Shown here: in pieces, positions 1-9,200 of the stretch
Layout of the letters: every line of letters starts with the position of its first letter
Numbering within the stretch: the stretch's first letter is position 1
Source: Symbiodinium natans
Taxonomy: Eukaryota > Sar > Dinophyceae > Suessiales > Symbiodiniaceae
Direction of reading: 5' to 3'
DNA length: 64,000 nucleotides
Assembly (NCBI GenBank): GCA_905221605.1
Contig: CAJNDS010000369.1
Location: 865,037 to 929,036, forward strand
Notes under the pieces: generated by a model
Database searches by the model: none
Seen by the model: only the letters and a program-made list of their open reading frames with translations
What the model was told of the DNA's origin: nothing
Made by a program: the position numbers and the translations under genes

Positions 1-231
1 TTTGGGGTTTAGGGTTTAGGGTTTAGGGACCCCGCCACCCGCCCCAAATCCGCTAGCAAGAGCCCCAAACCTTAGGGGGGGTTGACGGTTTTGAGGCTGT
101 TGGACCCTCAGGGCACTTACAAGGGTCCCTAAACCCTAAACTTTCAACCCTAAGCCCTATAAACCCTAAACCCTAAACCCTAAACCTTAAACCCTAAACC
201 CTAAACCCATGTTGAGTCCCCTTATACAAAG

Positions 232-318
232 CGACAGGAGCTGGGCCATGTGGTCGCTCAGCTGCTGCGGAGTGCTGCAGCAGCAGCCGCCACCCACGGC
301 GGTCCCTTGTCAGGGAAG
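232..318 (+). CDS. Exon-like island, Ala-rich, unknown
   Basis: Open + frame reading RQELGHVVAQLLRSAAAA and then THGGPLSG. It follows an AG at 231 and sits between two CCCTAAA tracts. High G/C at third positions is coding-like. A second open frame runs through the same bases and on into the flanking repeats. Function unknown. Confidence 0.35.
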
Positions 319-532
319 TCTACAGGGGGTTCTAAACCCTAAGCCCGAAGCCCTAAACCCGAAACCCGAAACCCTAAACCCTAAACCTTATGCTGTGGCG
401 ATCCGACAGCTCTCTTCAGGGAAGCGTGCAGCTCACCCTCATCGCCCGGAATTGAGGTTCTGGAGCCCCCCCCCTCCCCCCCCATTTCATATATGCACAA
501 AGCCAGTTGAGCAGCGTTTTTTTCTAGGAGCA

Positions 533-765
533 AGGCTACGTAGAGACGCGATCATTGAAAGTCGGCCGCGTAGCATTTTGCCTGCAGGGCGTAGGTTTGC
601 GTAGGGTCCGCGTAGGCAAGTCTATGCAGCATGGGCGCGTAGGTCCGCGTAGGTTGTCTATGCTTGCCGCGTAGGTCCGCGTAGGCACACGTCAACAACA
701 TACTCCGCGCGTAGGCCGCGCGCCTACTAAACATGAGCTGACGCGTAGGCCCGCGTAGGATACCC
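533..765. repeat. Cluster of CGCGTAGG motifs
   Basis: About ten copies of CGTAGG, mostly as CGCGTAGG or the pair CGCGTAGGTCCGCGTAGG, lie between 589 and 760, with degenerate copies (CTACGTAG, CGCGTAGC) just upstream. The spacing is irregular, so it is not a simple tandem array. I saw no other cluster like it in the window. Confidence 0.85.
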
Positions 766-900
766 ATGCCATTACAACACCCCACACAATGAAACAAAAA
801 AACGCTCAGTTCTTTTGGTAGGGAACTCCAGGGACTCTCAAGACAGCGGTACTAAACCCTAAACCCTAGCCCTAAACCCGAAACCCGAAACCCGAAACCC

Positions 901-963
901 GAGGAAGCCTGGCGCAAAGCCGAGCAGACTGGGGCGCAGAAGGCCCTTGAAGCCTCTGCCGAG
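901..963 (+). CDS. Exon-like island, charged helix
   Basis: Open frame EEAWRKAEQTGAQKALEASA ending in a Glu codon directly before GTGCGG, a possible donor. It is preceded by a CCCGAAA variant tract. Composition suggests an alpha-helical segment. It has no partner exon that I could place. Confidence 0.4.
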
Positions 964-1512
964 GTGCGGGTACGGGGTTCGCACGGCCGAAGGCTTTGGG
1001 TTCAGAGCATTTCGGGGGGTTTACGAAAAGGATTCCCTTCTAAAAAAGGACCTAAAAGAAGGTACCCCCCCCTAATTTCGGATAAGCCCCCCGTTGGGTT
1101 CCAGGGGCCATAGTCTATCGGGTTTCGAGGCCAACGTCTTTCGGGTTCCAAAAAGCCAAAGTCTATAGGGTTTCAAGGCCAACGTCTATAGGGTTTAGAG
1201 GGTTGAGGGTCTAGTAGGGGATTTCAGTTGGTTTTGATCTAGGAGGCAGAATTCGGTGGACAGCCCTCATGGGCAAGAAGCCGCAGCATGGATTTCGGAA
1301 TCGGTTTCGCGTTCTGGGGTTTAGGGTTTAGGGCTTTAGGGTGTGGGGGTTTGGGGTTTAGGCTTTTAGGATTTGGGGTTTAGGGTTTGGGGTTTGGGGT
1401 TTAGGGTTTATAGGGTTTATCGCGTTTATAGGGTTTATAGCGTTTATAGGGATTAGGGTAGGGCGTTTAGGGGTTTAGGGGTTTCGGGTTCTTGGTTGCA
1501 CCAGCTGCGTCC
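964..1512. other. Repeat-rich spacer
   Basis: No convincing exon. It holds degenerate repeats of the type TCTATAGGGTTT and TTTAGGG/TTTATAGGG tracts at 1316-1490. Confidence 0.6.
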
Positions 1513-1578
1513 AGGTTCTACGAGAGCTCAATGGCAGCGAGGATAAGTGACTCGCAAGCAGTCCAGTCCAGCGCCGAA
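1513..1578 (+). CDS. Exon-like island
   Basis: Open frame RFYESSMAARISDSQAVQSS followed by AE and then GTTTGT. It lies between two telomere-type blocks. Product unknown. Confidence 0.35.
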
Positions 1579-1620
1579 GTTTGTGCGTTCGGCCTGGGGG
1601 TCGAGGGGGTTGAGTTGAGG

Positions 1621-1900
1621 ATTTAGGGTTTAGGGTTTAGGGGGTTTAGAGGGTTTAGAGGGTTTAGGGGGTTTAGAGGGTTTAGGGGGTTTAGGGGGTT
1701 TAGCTGACGGATTCCCGAGTCTGCGAGAGAGAGAGAGAGAGAGAGAGGGTTTAGAGGGTTTAGAGGGTCTAGAGGGTTTAGAGGGTTTAGAGGGTTTAGA
1801 GGGTTTAGAGGGTTTAGAGGGTTTAGAGGGTTTAGAGGGTTTAGAGGTTTTAGAGGGTTTAGAGGGTTTAGAGGGTTTAGAGGGTTTAGAGGGTTTAGGG
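1621..1900. repeat. TTTAGAGGG array with GA insert
   Basis: Long run of TTTAGAGGG and TTTAGGGGG units, interrupted at about 1720-1747 by a GA microsatellite preceded by CCCGAGTCTGCGAG. On the minus strand it reads as an artificial Leu-Asn-Pro repeat over 100 residues, which is a by-product of the 9-bp unit. Confidence 0.9.
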
Positions 1901-2344
1901 TGGAGGCGGAGGGGGGGGGGGGGGGGGCGAAAGCCCTAAGTGAAGCCAAACAGGAAGAAAGAGCCCTCAACCCTAAGCCCTGACTCCCAAACTCCCCATT
2001 GTAAAGAGGACCCCTCCAAAAATGGGACTCGGCCAGAACGCCGAAACCTCAACTGCCCTCCAGTGGGAAAAAACAATATCACATAAGAATATATATGGGG
2101 TTACGATAGTCAGGGACCCCCAACATAGACCCCAAATCGTCGGATCCCCTTGCAATCAGGACCCCAATAAGGCACCGCAAAGTCGTAAACCCCCCATATG
2201 AGAACATATAGATTTACTACAATCTAACAGTCACAATCTAAAACCCCTAAACCCTAATACCCTAAAACCCTAATACCCTAATACCCTAATACCCTGCAAT
2301 ATAATCGTCACACTCCAACAACATAACAAGAGAATACCCTCCAG

Positions 2345-2395
2345 TTCAGGTACTTCCTCCATGTCCAGGGCCACCTGGAAAGGTGGCACTCCAGG
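2345..2395 (+). CDS. Exon-like island
   Basis: Open frame FRYFLHVQGHLERWHSR ending at AGG before GTGTGT, a plausible donor. It is preceded by CCAGTTCAG. Function unknown. Confidence 0.4.
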
Positions 2396-2701
2396 GTGTG
2401 TTGTGCAAGGTTGTGAGCTTTGGGGTTCCTAAACCCTAAACCCTAGCCCTAAACCCTAAACCCTAGCCCTAAACCCTAAACCCGAAACCCTAAACCCTAA
2501 ACCCTAGACCGGCATAGGAGATGCGGTTTAGGGTTGGGAAATTTTAGGGTCTAGAGGGCTCGGTGGGATGAAGGAAGCCAAAAGATCTGGAGCATTAGGG
2601 TTTTACGCTGTTCTTAAGCAAATTTTAGTTTAGGGTTTAGGGTTTAGGGTTTAGGGTTTAGGGTTTAGGGTTTAGGGTTTAGGGTTGGTAGGCTTTGTGA
2701 G

Positions 2702-2773
2702 CTTGACAGCTGCCACATCCTTTGGACAGATCCGTCGAACATCCGTCTGCAGCGCTGCCCTAGCACGTTCTGA
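2702..2773 (+). CDS. Exon-like island
   Basis: Short open frame LDSCHILWTDPSNIRLQRC and then PSTF before a stop. It follows a TTTAGGG array (2629-2685). Weak evidence; could be chance. Confidence 0.25.
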   Translation, partial: LDSCHILWTDPSNIRLQRCPSTF

Positions 2774-3197
2774 AGCTTTGGAGTTTAGGGCCGTGGGGTA
2801 TAACGCAAGCCACTGTTCCTTGTAAGCACGCTAGGGCGGGGCAGGGTTTGACCAGCGCCATTATGATGTATTTGGGCTGCCATGGTAGGACGTCTTGTAC
2901 AGTAGTCACTATGGGCTAAACCCTATACACACTAAACCCTTATCATCTTCCTAAACCTTAAGAAAACCAGACCCTGTAAACCCTACACACGTTAGCGTTT
3001 ATTATTCTACACCCCATACCGGCAACCCTAGACCCTACAGACCCTAAACACCCTAAGCCCTACGCCTACCTCTAACCTCTAAACCTCTAAACCTCTGAAC
3101 CCTAAACCTCTAACACTAAACCATAAAACCTTTTAAACCCTAAACCTCTAAACCCTAAACCCTAAACCCTAAAACTCTAACCCTAAACCCCTGCAAG

Positions 3198-3273
3198 GCT
3201 CTCGGCGGCGTACGCTGACCACCTGGCATCTGAGACCCAGGGTCAGGGCTACGTGCGCAGCAGTGCGACCTAG
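3198..3273 (+). CDS. Exon-like island ending in TAG
   Basis: After CTGCAAG the frame reads LSAAYADHLASETQGQGYVR then SSAT and a TAG at 3271. This could be a last exon or an exon cut short within the frame. It is flanked by CCCTAAA upstream and TTTAGGG downstream. Confidence 0.35.
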
Positions 3274-3724
3274 GGTTTAGGGTTTAGGGTTTAGGGTTGA
3301 AGGGTTTAGGGTTTTGGGTTTAGGGTTTAGGTTTATGGGTTAGGGAGTTTGGAGTTTAGGGTTTAGGGTTTAGGGTTTGGCTTATGGAGCTTATCCGGGT
3401 TTATGGCTTGTAGTGATTATGGGGTTTACGAGGTTCATGGGGTCTAGAGGGCTCATGGTGCTTGTGATACCCCATGTCGCAGCTCCTGCAGAGTTGGAAG
3501 GGGAAAAAGGCATGGGCATCGGTCAATAGGATGTTCCCAGGCGTGGGGTTATCCGTGGCAGAGAGGACAGAGCAATCTAGCTCTACCGAACACTGGCGAG
3601 CAAGCATGGCGAGCAGATTTGACCTTCACGTAGACCTGTAGGTGTACACAACTGCTTCTTGAGTGATTTTCTATTCACATGCTGGGTTTACTTTCCGAGA
3701 ACTCCCGCACCGCTAGACTGGGAT

Positions 3725-3783
3725 CTTATTGTGGATCTGTTTCAGCAACTTTGCAAGATCTCCGAACTGGCCAAGAATGACGA
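3725..3783 (+). CDS. Exon-like island, helical
   Basis: Open frame LIVDLFQQLCKISELAKND ending at GA before GTAGGT, a good donor. Amphipathic helix composition. No relatives recognised. Confidence 0.45.
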
Positions 3784-4160
3784 GTAGGTTCAGCAGTAGC
3801 CTTTCTAGAGCATGTTGGCCCTCCTCAAGTAGCAGCAATCACCCCACCCACCCACCCCCTCCCCCCAAACATTGTTTAGGGAAGAGCTGCGGGGGTAAGA
3901 AATCGGCCTGCAGCCCTAGATAGTGCCCTGAGCTCCACAAGCGAACCATGCGAACACCCTTTCCAAGGCCCTCAAGATTGCCCTACCTGCATGGGCTATT
4001 ATACCCTCTAAGCCCTGAAAAGGCCCTTCATAGGGTTGCTTAGGGGGATTAGAATATCTAAACCCTAAACCCTAAACCCTAAACCCTCGAAGCCCTAATA
4101 GCCCATGCTGGTAAAGCCTGGTATGCCCCAAGCTGCAAAGCCCCAAAGCCGTTGAGCGCA
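3784..4160. other. Spacer
   Basis: It has a C-rich tract near 3840-3870 and CCCTAAA units at 4058-4088. There is no exon that I would defend. Confidence 0.5.
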
Positions 4161-4161
4161 G

Positions 4162-4202
4162 GCTTCTTCAGCCGCGCTGTGTGGGAGCTGCCGCCACTGG
4201 AG
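4162..4202 (+). CDS. Exon-like island with GC donor
   Basis: After GCGCAG the frame reads FFSRAVWELPPLE, ending AG before GCTTTAGGG, which would be a GC donor like those confirmed elsewhere in the window. A telomere-type array starts straight after it. Confidence 0.4.
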
Positions 4203-4370
4203 GCTTTAGGGTTTAGGGTTTAGGGTTTAGGGTTTAGGGTTTAGGGTTTAGGGTTCCTTGAACCACGAAAAACATAGAGGTTCATGGAGATTGATACGTA
4301 GGGTTACAAGTAGCACACGCAGAGAGCCCGCTGTCCCACGCTCAACTCCACCCATAAGCCTCAACCCTAC

Positions 4371-4461
4371 CTTGAGAACCCCAAACCTACCTTTGTGTAG
4401 GTTCCCCAAGAATCCTACAAGGGGTTTTATACCAAACAAGAGCAGGTTTTGGGTTCTTCAA
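4371..4461. mobile_element. Family C inverted-repeat element
   Basis: Left end CTTGAGAACCCCAAACCTAC and right end GGTTTTGGGTTCTTC are near-complementary, with AAGAATCCTACAAGGGG inside. Other copies lie at 17985, 54978 and 62482. There is no ORF: a MITE-like non-autonomous element. Confidence 0.7.
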
Positions 4462-4620
4462 TGCGAACCCTAAACTGCAAACCCTAAACCTGAAACTTCT
4501 TTCCGACACCCCAGCATGACAACCTCAGGGAAAATCCCTGAACCCTAAACCCTAAGCCCTAAACCCTAAACCCTAAACCCTAAGCCCTAAACCCTAAACC
4601 CTAAACCCTAAACCGTGACC

Positions 4621-4667
4621 GAGGCAGCGCCAACGGACTGGTGGGCGAAGCGGACGAACGACGCTAG
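4621..4667 (+). CDS. Exon-like island
   Basis: Frame EAAPTDWWAKRTNDA ends at AG before GTGGGG. It follows a CCCTAAA array (4543-4613). The Trp-rich, G/C-rich reading is coding-like. Partner exons unknown. Confidence 0.45.
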
Positions 4668-4719
4668 GTGGGGCTTTTGGTGTGGGGGTGCTGCTTCGGC
4701 GGTGTTGGGTTTTACGCTC

Positions 4720-4880
4720 TATCTATCTGTATATATGTATATATATATATATATATTATTTATTTCTTTATTTATTTATTTCTTTATGTATTTTTATATT
4801 TATATCTATGTATTTGTTTATTTTATTTATTTATTTATTCCAACACACACACACATATATATATATATATGTAATACATT
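4720..4880. repeat. AT-rich microsatellite
   Basis: TATATA, TTTAT and TATGT runs with a short CA tract at 4845-4856. Apparent ORFs here are only low-complexity Tyr/Ile translations. Confidence 0.9.
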
Positions 4881-5297
4881 ATTTATTATTTAACGGGCGT
4901 GTATAAGCTTTCAATAGAGTTTTATGAGGCTGTTGCATAGGTTTACGTAGGGCCTATATGGGGTTTATGGAGCTTGTATAACGCTTATCAGGGCTTACAG
5001 GCCTCAGGTGCTTTAGGGAGTAACTGGTAGGCCTCGAACAAAAGGCCAGTTGTAAAAGCTCCAGTTCCTTTCTTGGGTAGTAGAGCCCGTATTTCAATCA
5101 CAGTACATGGGTCTCCAAAGCAGGAGCATGATCTTGAGAACTAGCCCCAGTTCCAGGTTCAAGACAGGTGATGTAGGGTTTAGGGCTATGGTTCCTAAGC
5201 CCCAACATCTCATCCGCCGTGAATTTCTGAATTGCAACTCACAACTTCCTCCAAACCCCCTTCCCAAAACTTCGGCCAGGAGTCATAGGACTTCCTA

Positions 5298-5393
5298 TTG
5301 CCCCTCCCACCCACTCCCCCCTTCCCCTACCTCCCCGAATTCTAAGCAGCCTCTTCGAGGGAAGCGGGGGGGGGGTGAGTGGGAGGGGCAATT
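5298..5393. repeat. Inverted repeat with 20-bp-class arms
   Basis: ATTGCCCCTCCCACCCACTC at about 5298-5317 is nearly complementary to GAGTGGGAGGGGCAAT at about 5378-5393. Together they can form a hairpin with a loop of roughly 60 bases. Confidence 0.7.
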
Positions 5394-5493
5394 TCTGGAC
5401 ACCCTTCATTGTATTTCTGTCGGTGGTACAGTTGGTGTTCAGCAGCAGGAGATATCATGGCTAGTCAAGAAACTCGTTGGTGAATTTGTTGGA

Positions 5494-5585
5494 TTTGTAC
5501 TGTATGTATGTATCTATGTATGGTTGTACTGTATGTATGCATCTATGTATGATTGTACTGTATGTATGTATCTATGTATGATTGT
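5494..5585. repeat. 29-bp minisatellite, three units
   Basis: The unit TTGTACTGTATGTATGTATC plus TATGTATGR is repeated three times with single-base changes. Confidence 0.9.
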
Positions 5586-5716
5586 ACTTTACTGAATATT
5601 ATAGTAGGTGTTTCACTTTGAATCGTACAAGGAAGTCTTGTAGGTCCAATGCTAGCGAAATTTTCCTTGGTGCATGAGGATAGGCGCTCCTCTATACTTC
5701 AAGGTCCCGTCACACG

Positions 5717-5773
5717 ATGCTTCGCAATTTGATGGATCAAGCCTTCGGCTTGTTCTTAGCCACAGAGGGCTGA
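5717..5773 (+). CDS. Exon-like island
   Basis: Frame MLRNLMDQAFGLFLATEG followed by TGA that overlaps a GTACCC donor-like site. Hydrophobic helix. Function unknown. Confidence 0.3.
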   Translation: MLRNLMDQAFGLFLATEG

Positions 5774-5913
5774 GTACCCCCAGTCAGCGGATTTAGGGCC
5801 TGAACCCTAAACCCTAGCCCTAAACCCTAAACCCCAAACCCCCAAAAGGAGCTAGAATGGGGGGCATCTAGGAGGGGTGGCGCCCGAACTTGGAGAGCCT
5901 CAGTGAGCCTTAA

Positions 5914-5988
5914 GCGGCCTCACGCTTGGAAACCATGGTGGTGACCATTGCTTCCGTGGACATCGTCTATGTCATCTCTTCTATGGAG
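5914..5988 (+). CDS. Exon-like island, hydrophobic, GC donor
   Basis: Frame ASRLETMVVTIASVDIVYVI then SSME ends at GAG before GCTTGTGG (AG then GC, as at 10911 and 61371). A membrane or beta-strand segment is possible. A TTTAGGG tract follows at 6010. Confidence 0.4.
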
Positions 5989-6501
5989 GCTTGTGGCTTG
6001 CTTACTGTGTAGGATTTAGGGTTTAGGGTTTAGGGTTTAGGGTTTAGGGCTCCTCGAGTTTCAGGGGGAGCGTATTCTCTTGCTGGGGGCTTAGGGCTTA
6101 GGCTTGAGAACGAGATTTCCGGATGTAAGCTGCCAAGGAAAGCAAGCTAGTCAACCTCCAGATCCCCTGAGCCCTTCACTCGCAACACGGGTTTAGGGTT
6201 TAGGGTTTAGGGTTTAGGGTTTAGGGTTTAGGGTTTAGGGTTTAGGGTTTAGGGTTTAGGGTTTGGGGTTCCGGCCCTGGAGCCCCAAAACCCTTCAACC
6301 ATCTTCAGCCCTTCAACCCTTCAACCATCTCAAAACACTTTCAAACCCTAATTCCCTCCCCAGAACGCCCCAAAACCTAAACCCTAAACCCTAAGCCCTA
6401 AGCCCTAACCCTAAACCCTAAATCCTAAACCCTAAACCCTAAATCCTAAACCCTGAACCCTAAACCCTAAACCCTAAACCCTAAACTCCCTGGAGTGCCA
6501 G

Positions 6502-6579
6502 GTCTCGCGGCCGGAGATGCTCCGGGCGACGCCGGCCTACCGGGTTCTGCAGGGCTGCGGCCAGGCCTTCGAGCTCGTT
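6502..6579 (+). CDS. Exon-like island with duplicated 3' end
   Basis: After GTGCCAG the frame reads SRPEMLRATPAYRVLQGCGQ then AFELV and meets GTAGGG. The last 15 bases (6565-6579) occur again at 6628-6642 after a 48-bp telomere-type insert. Confidence 0.5.
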
Positions 6580-6630
6580 GTAGGGTTTAGGGCTTAGGGC
6601 TTCGGGTTTAGGGCTAGGGGTTTGAGCGCC

Positions 6631-6681
6631 TTCGAGCTCGTTTCAGGGGCTAGCGGGTTGTGGAGGGGTAAACGCTTTCAG
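6631..6681 (+). CDS. Exon-like continuation after duplication
   Basis: Frame FELVSGASGLWRGKRFQ starts in the second copy of the 15-bp duplication and ends at CAG before GTTTGG. If the 48-63 bp between the copies is removed, this continues the frame of the exon at 6502. Confidence 0.4.
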
Positions 6682-6689
6682 GTTTGGGG

Positions 6690-7260
6690 TGGAGGCTGTT
6701 TCGGGTGGAAGGGTTTTGGGATGCTCGACCGACTCTATCAGCAACAGGGTTTAGGGTTTAGGATTGAACGGGTTGAGGGTTTACAATTTCGGATTGAAGG
6801 GGTTTTAGGGTTTGGCAGGGTTTAAGGGCTTAGGGTTCATTAGGAGGTTTTGGGGTTTGGGGCGTATACGGGTTGTGGATAAGAGGGTTTAGCTTGAGGG
6901 TTGTAGGGTGTATAAGGTTTGTGGTTGTCAGGGTTTGGGAAGGTCATGTCCCTCAGTATCCGATAGACCCCTTGTTGAAGCTACACCTGGGAGCTCCCCA
7001 AACAGAGAGAGAGAGAGAGAGAGTGTGTGTGTGTGTCTCGCAGCAGCCAAGTGTATGGGCTTTAGTGGTTTGCACGGCTTAATTGCACTCCTTAATGTTT
7101 CCTTTGAGCCTTTCTAGTTTGTTTGTTTTTTTATTTTTTTTTTTTTTTTTACGAGGGTTGACTTGGAGTCTCAGATTCTCGGACTTGATGTTAGGGCCGT
7201 TAGGGTTTAGGGTTTGGGGTTTAGGGGTTAGGGTTTAGGGTTTGGGGTTTAGGGTTTAGG
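6690..7260. other. Repeat-rich spacer
   Basis: Degenerate TTTAGGG-like text, a GA/TG microsatellite at 7003-7036 and an 18-base T run near 7134-7151. No supported exon. Confidence 0.5.
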
Positions 7261-7276
7261 GTTTAGGGTTTGGCAG

Positions 7277-7345
7277 GTGCTCCGGGAGAAGGGGATGCCA
7301 AGCGCAAGATGCTACTACGACTTGAGCTACGAGGCGGGAGCCGCT
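7277..7345 (+). CDS. Exon-like island
   Basis: After GGCAG the frame reads VLREKGMPSARCYYDLSYEA then GA and meets GTTTGG. It is flanked by TTTAGGG on both sides. Coding-like third positions. Unknown product. Confidence 0.5.
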
Positions 7346-7399
7346 GTTTGGATTTTGATTTAGGATTAGGGTTTAGGGTTTCGGGTTTAGGGTTTAGGG

Positions 7400-8165
7400 A
7401 CACTTCTCTTGTGTTTCGGGTGTATAAAGTGTTCAGGATGTAGGTAGGGATGTGTGTAATTTAGCGATGCTCCACGCCCGTCTCGGGCTCGTGAATTGCG
7501 TGGAATCGCAGAACGGAAGTTTGGCTTCAGAGTAGGAACTCTCCGTCGGTCACAAACCCAGTGTGGGATCCATGGCGGCACGCTTCTGTGTTGTGTGGTT
7601 CCCGTATCATCCCCCTTGAGGAGTTTTTCGCCCAAGCTACTTTGGAACTCAGCAGAACAAAGTAATCAAGACACAGAAAAGCAGTCAAGCGAATCCTTCC
7701 CCAGTCTCCCTGTAGACCTCTCGCATCCCAGAGGAAACATGCCTGAAAACATAAATCATCGCGCCACGTTCGTTGGGCTGATCCAAGAGTTTGGAGCAAT
7801 ATGCTCAGGTTCGTGTTTTGCTTGGAGAGGGGCACTCGTCTTTCTCAAGCTCGTCTTTCTGCCCCAGAAGAATCGGCGCTCGAGCCCCAAGACGTCGGAA
7901 ACATCATAGCCATTTTGCAGCTGGTCCCCTTCGTGGGCTGTTCCGTGGGCACGTGTGCGCCGTGCGACTTTTTTGTCAGGGTCAGAATATATAAGCACGG
8001 GGACCTCAACCAAGCAACATAAGTCATATTCTTGCGAATCCCAAAGTCATAAGACTCATAAGACAAAATCCCCTTCTTTAGGGGGGCTTTCGGGGTACGA
8101 GTTTCTGGGGCTGTACATAGGGCTTTGGGGTTCAGGTTCCCGAGATTGACGAGTTCTGGTCTCAC
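7400..8165. other. Telomere-repeat-free unique stretch
   Basis: About 760 bp without telomere units. Several overlapping frames stay open. The + frame 7801-8022 (73 codons, containing ALEPQDVGNIIAILQLVPFV) is the most protein-like, but nothing fixes its edges and no family is recognised. Confidence 0.4.
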
Positions 8166-8167
8166 AG

Positions 8168-8236
8168 CTGGCACGGGGAAGCCCATCGCAAGATTCTCTT
8201 GCTCCTGCTGCTCAAGAATCTCGGCGGGCGCTTTGG
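8168..8236 (+). CDS. Exon-like island, Leu-rich
   Basis: After GGTCTCACAG the frame reads WHGEAHRKILLLLLLKNLGG then RF and meets GTGGTG. The polypyrimidine-AG upstream and the donor downstream are both plausible. Confidence 0.45.
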
Positions 8237-8358
8237 GTGGTGATCTACATATTTCCCCTTTGGGGTGTTTGGGTTTAGGGTTTAGGGTTTAGGGTTTAGG
8301 GTTTAGGGTTCAGGGTTCAGGGTTTAGGGTTTAGGGTTTAGGGTTTAGGGTCTCTCAG

Positions 8359-8441
8359 CTGCTTTCAAGCGCAAGAGGAAAGGGCCGGCAGCCGTGCTGG
8401 TGGGCACCATGGGTGCGCTGGTGATGACGCTCGGCCGCCGC
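8359..8441 (+). CDS. Exon-like island, basic then hydrophobic
   Basis: Frame AFKRKRKGPAAVLVGTMGAL then VMTLGRR ends before GTGGGG. Lys/Arg cluster followed by a short membrane-like stretch. It may be a 5' exon of the membrane-protein gene starting near 9101. Confidence 0.45.
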
Positions 8442-8553
8442 GTGGGGGGGGGCATCGCTTCACTTGAAGGGCTTAGGGTTTAGGGTTTGGGGTTTAGGGT
8501 TTAGGGTTTAGGGTTTAGGGTTTAGCCAGCCCGGAACCCCGAACCCTAACTAG

Positions 8554-8602
8554 GCCACGAAGGCCCTCTATCAGACTCCCAAGGCAATGTTGCCAAAGAC
8601 CG
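8554..8602 (+). CDS. Exon-like island
   Basis: After CTAACTAG the frame reads ATKALYQTPKAMLPKT and meets GTTTGA one base into the next codon. The largest CCCTAAA array nearby follows at 8613. Confidence 0.4.
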
Positions 8603-8612
8603 GTTTGAGGCT

Positions 8613-8747
8613 CCTAAACCCTAAACCCTAAACCCTAAACCCTAAACCCTAAACCCTAAACCCTAAACCCTAAACCCTAAACCCTAAACCCTAAACCCTA
8701 AACCCTAAACCCTAAACCCTAAACCCTAAACCCTAAACCCTAAACCT
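8613..8747. repeat. CCCTAAA array
   Basis: About nineteen nearly perfect CCCTAAA units. Confidence 0.97.
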
Positions 8748-8883
8748 AACTTTGCAACTTCGACCCAAGAGGGAACTGTTGATGATCAGGGACCCCTTAT
8801 GGTAGAGACCCCAAGTGAAGAGGACCGAATGAAGACCACACTCTAAGGTACCCGGTACCCCCTATAATGTCGGGCCCCAGCCC

Positions 8884-8886
8884 CCC

Positions 8887-8918
<32 letters not shown>

Positions 8919-8926
8919 AAAAAAAG
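8884..8926. repeat. Poly-C then poly-A tract
   Basis: Thirty-odd C residues followed by nine A. The same C-to-A arrangement recurs at 23413-23556, 31250-31286 and 33009, and as its complement (T run then G run) at 34005-34035 and 49441-49473. Confidence 0.9.
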
Positions 8927-9100
8927 AAAGACAACACACGACGTCGTATCGACTTGTTGGGCCCCCTGAGCTTTACGATATATCGAGGGTTCAGGAAAGG
9001 ACCGCGCAATTGCATCGCCAAAGTCAACCAAAGCCAACCCGGCGACCTGCATCAATCCTACTGTTTTTTTTTTTTAAACCTTGAGCTCTGAACCCCCGAG

Positions 9101-9200
9101 GATGCTCTTGCAAGTTGCGGACGTCATTCCCGGCTTCTACAAGAAGCCCCCGCTTCTGGGAACGGGCGTGGCCTACGAATTCGGGCCTTACTCGCTGCTG
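9101..9200 (+). CDS. Membrane-gene exon: N-terminal hydrophobic part
   Basis: After CCCGAG the frame reads MLLQVADVIPGFYKKPPLLG then TGVAYEFGPYSLL, ending in phase 0 before GTGGGG. 33 codons with strong coding composition. Confidence 0.6.

Noticed and set aside
1-208. Window start as a chromosome end
   Set aside because: Only a few TTTAGGG units, then CCCTAAA units in the opposite orientation, and such tracts recur throughout. It is interior repeat DNA.
1623-1970. Minus-strand Leu-Asn-Pro repeat protein
   Set aside because: Direct translation of the 9-bp TTTAGAGGG array, with no non-repeat coding text.
3401-3607. Kinase-like NPTPGNILLTD string on the minus strand
   Set aside because: It resembles a kinase catalytic loop (KPxNILL), but the HRD is missing and no DFG or other kinase exon was seen nearby.
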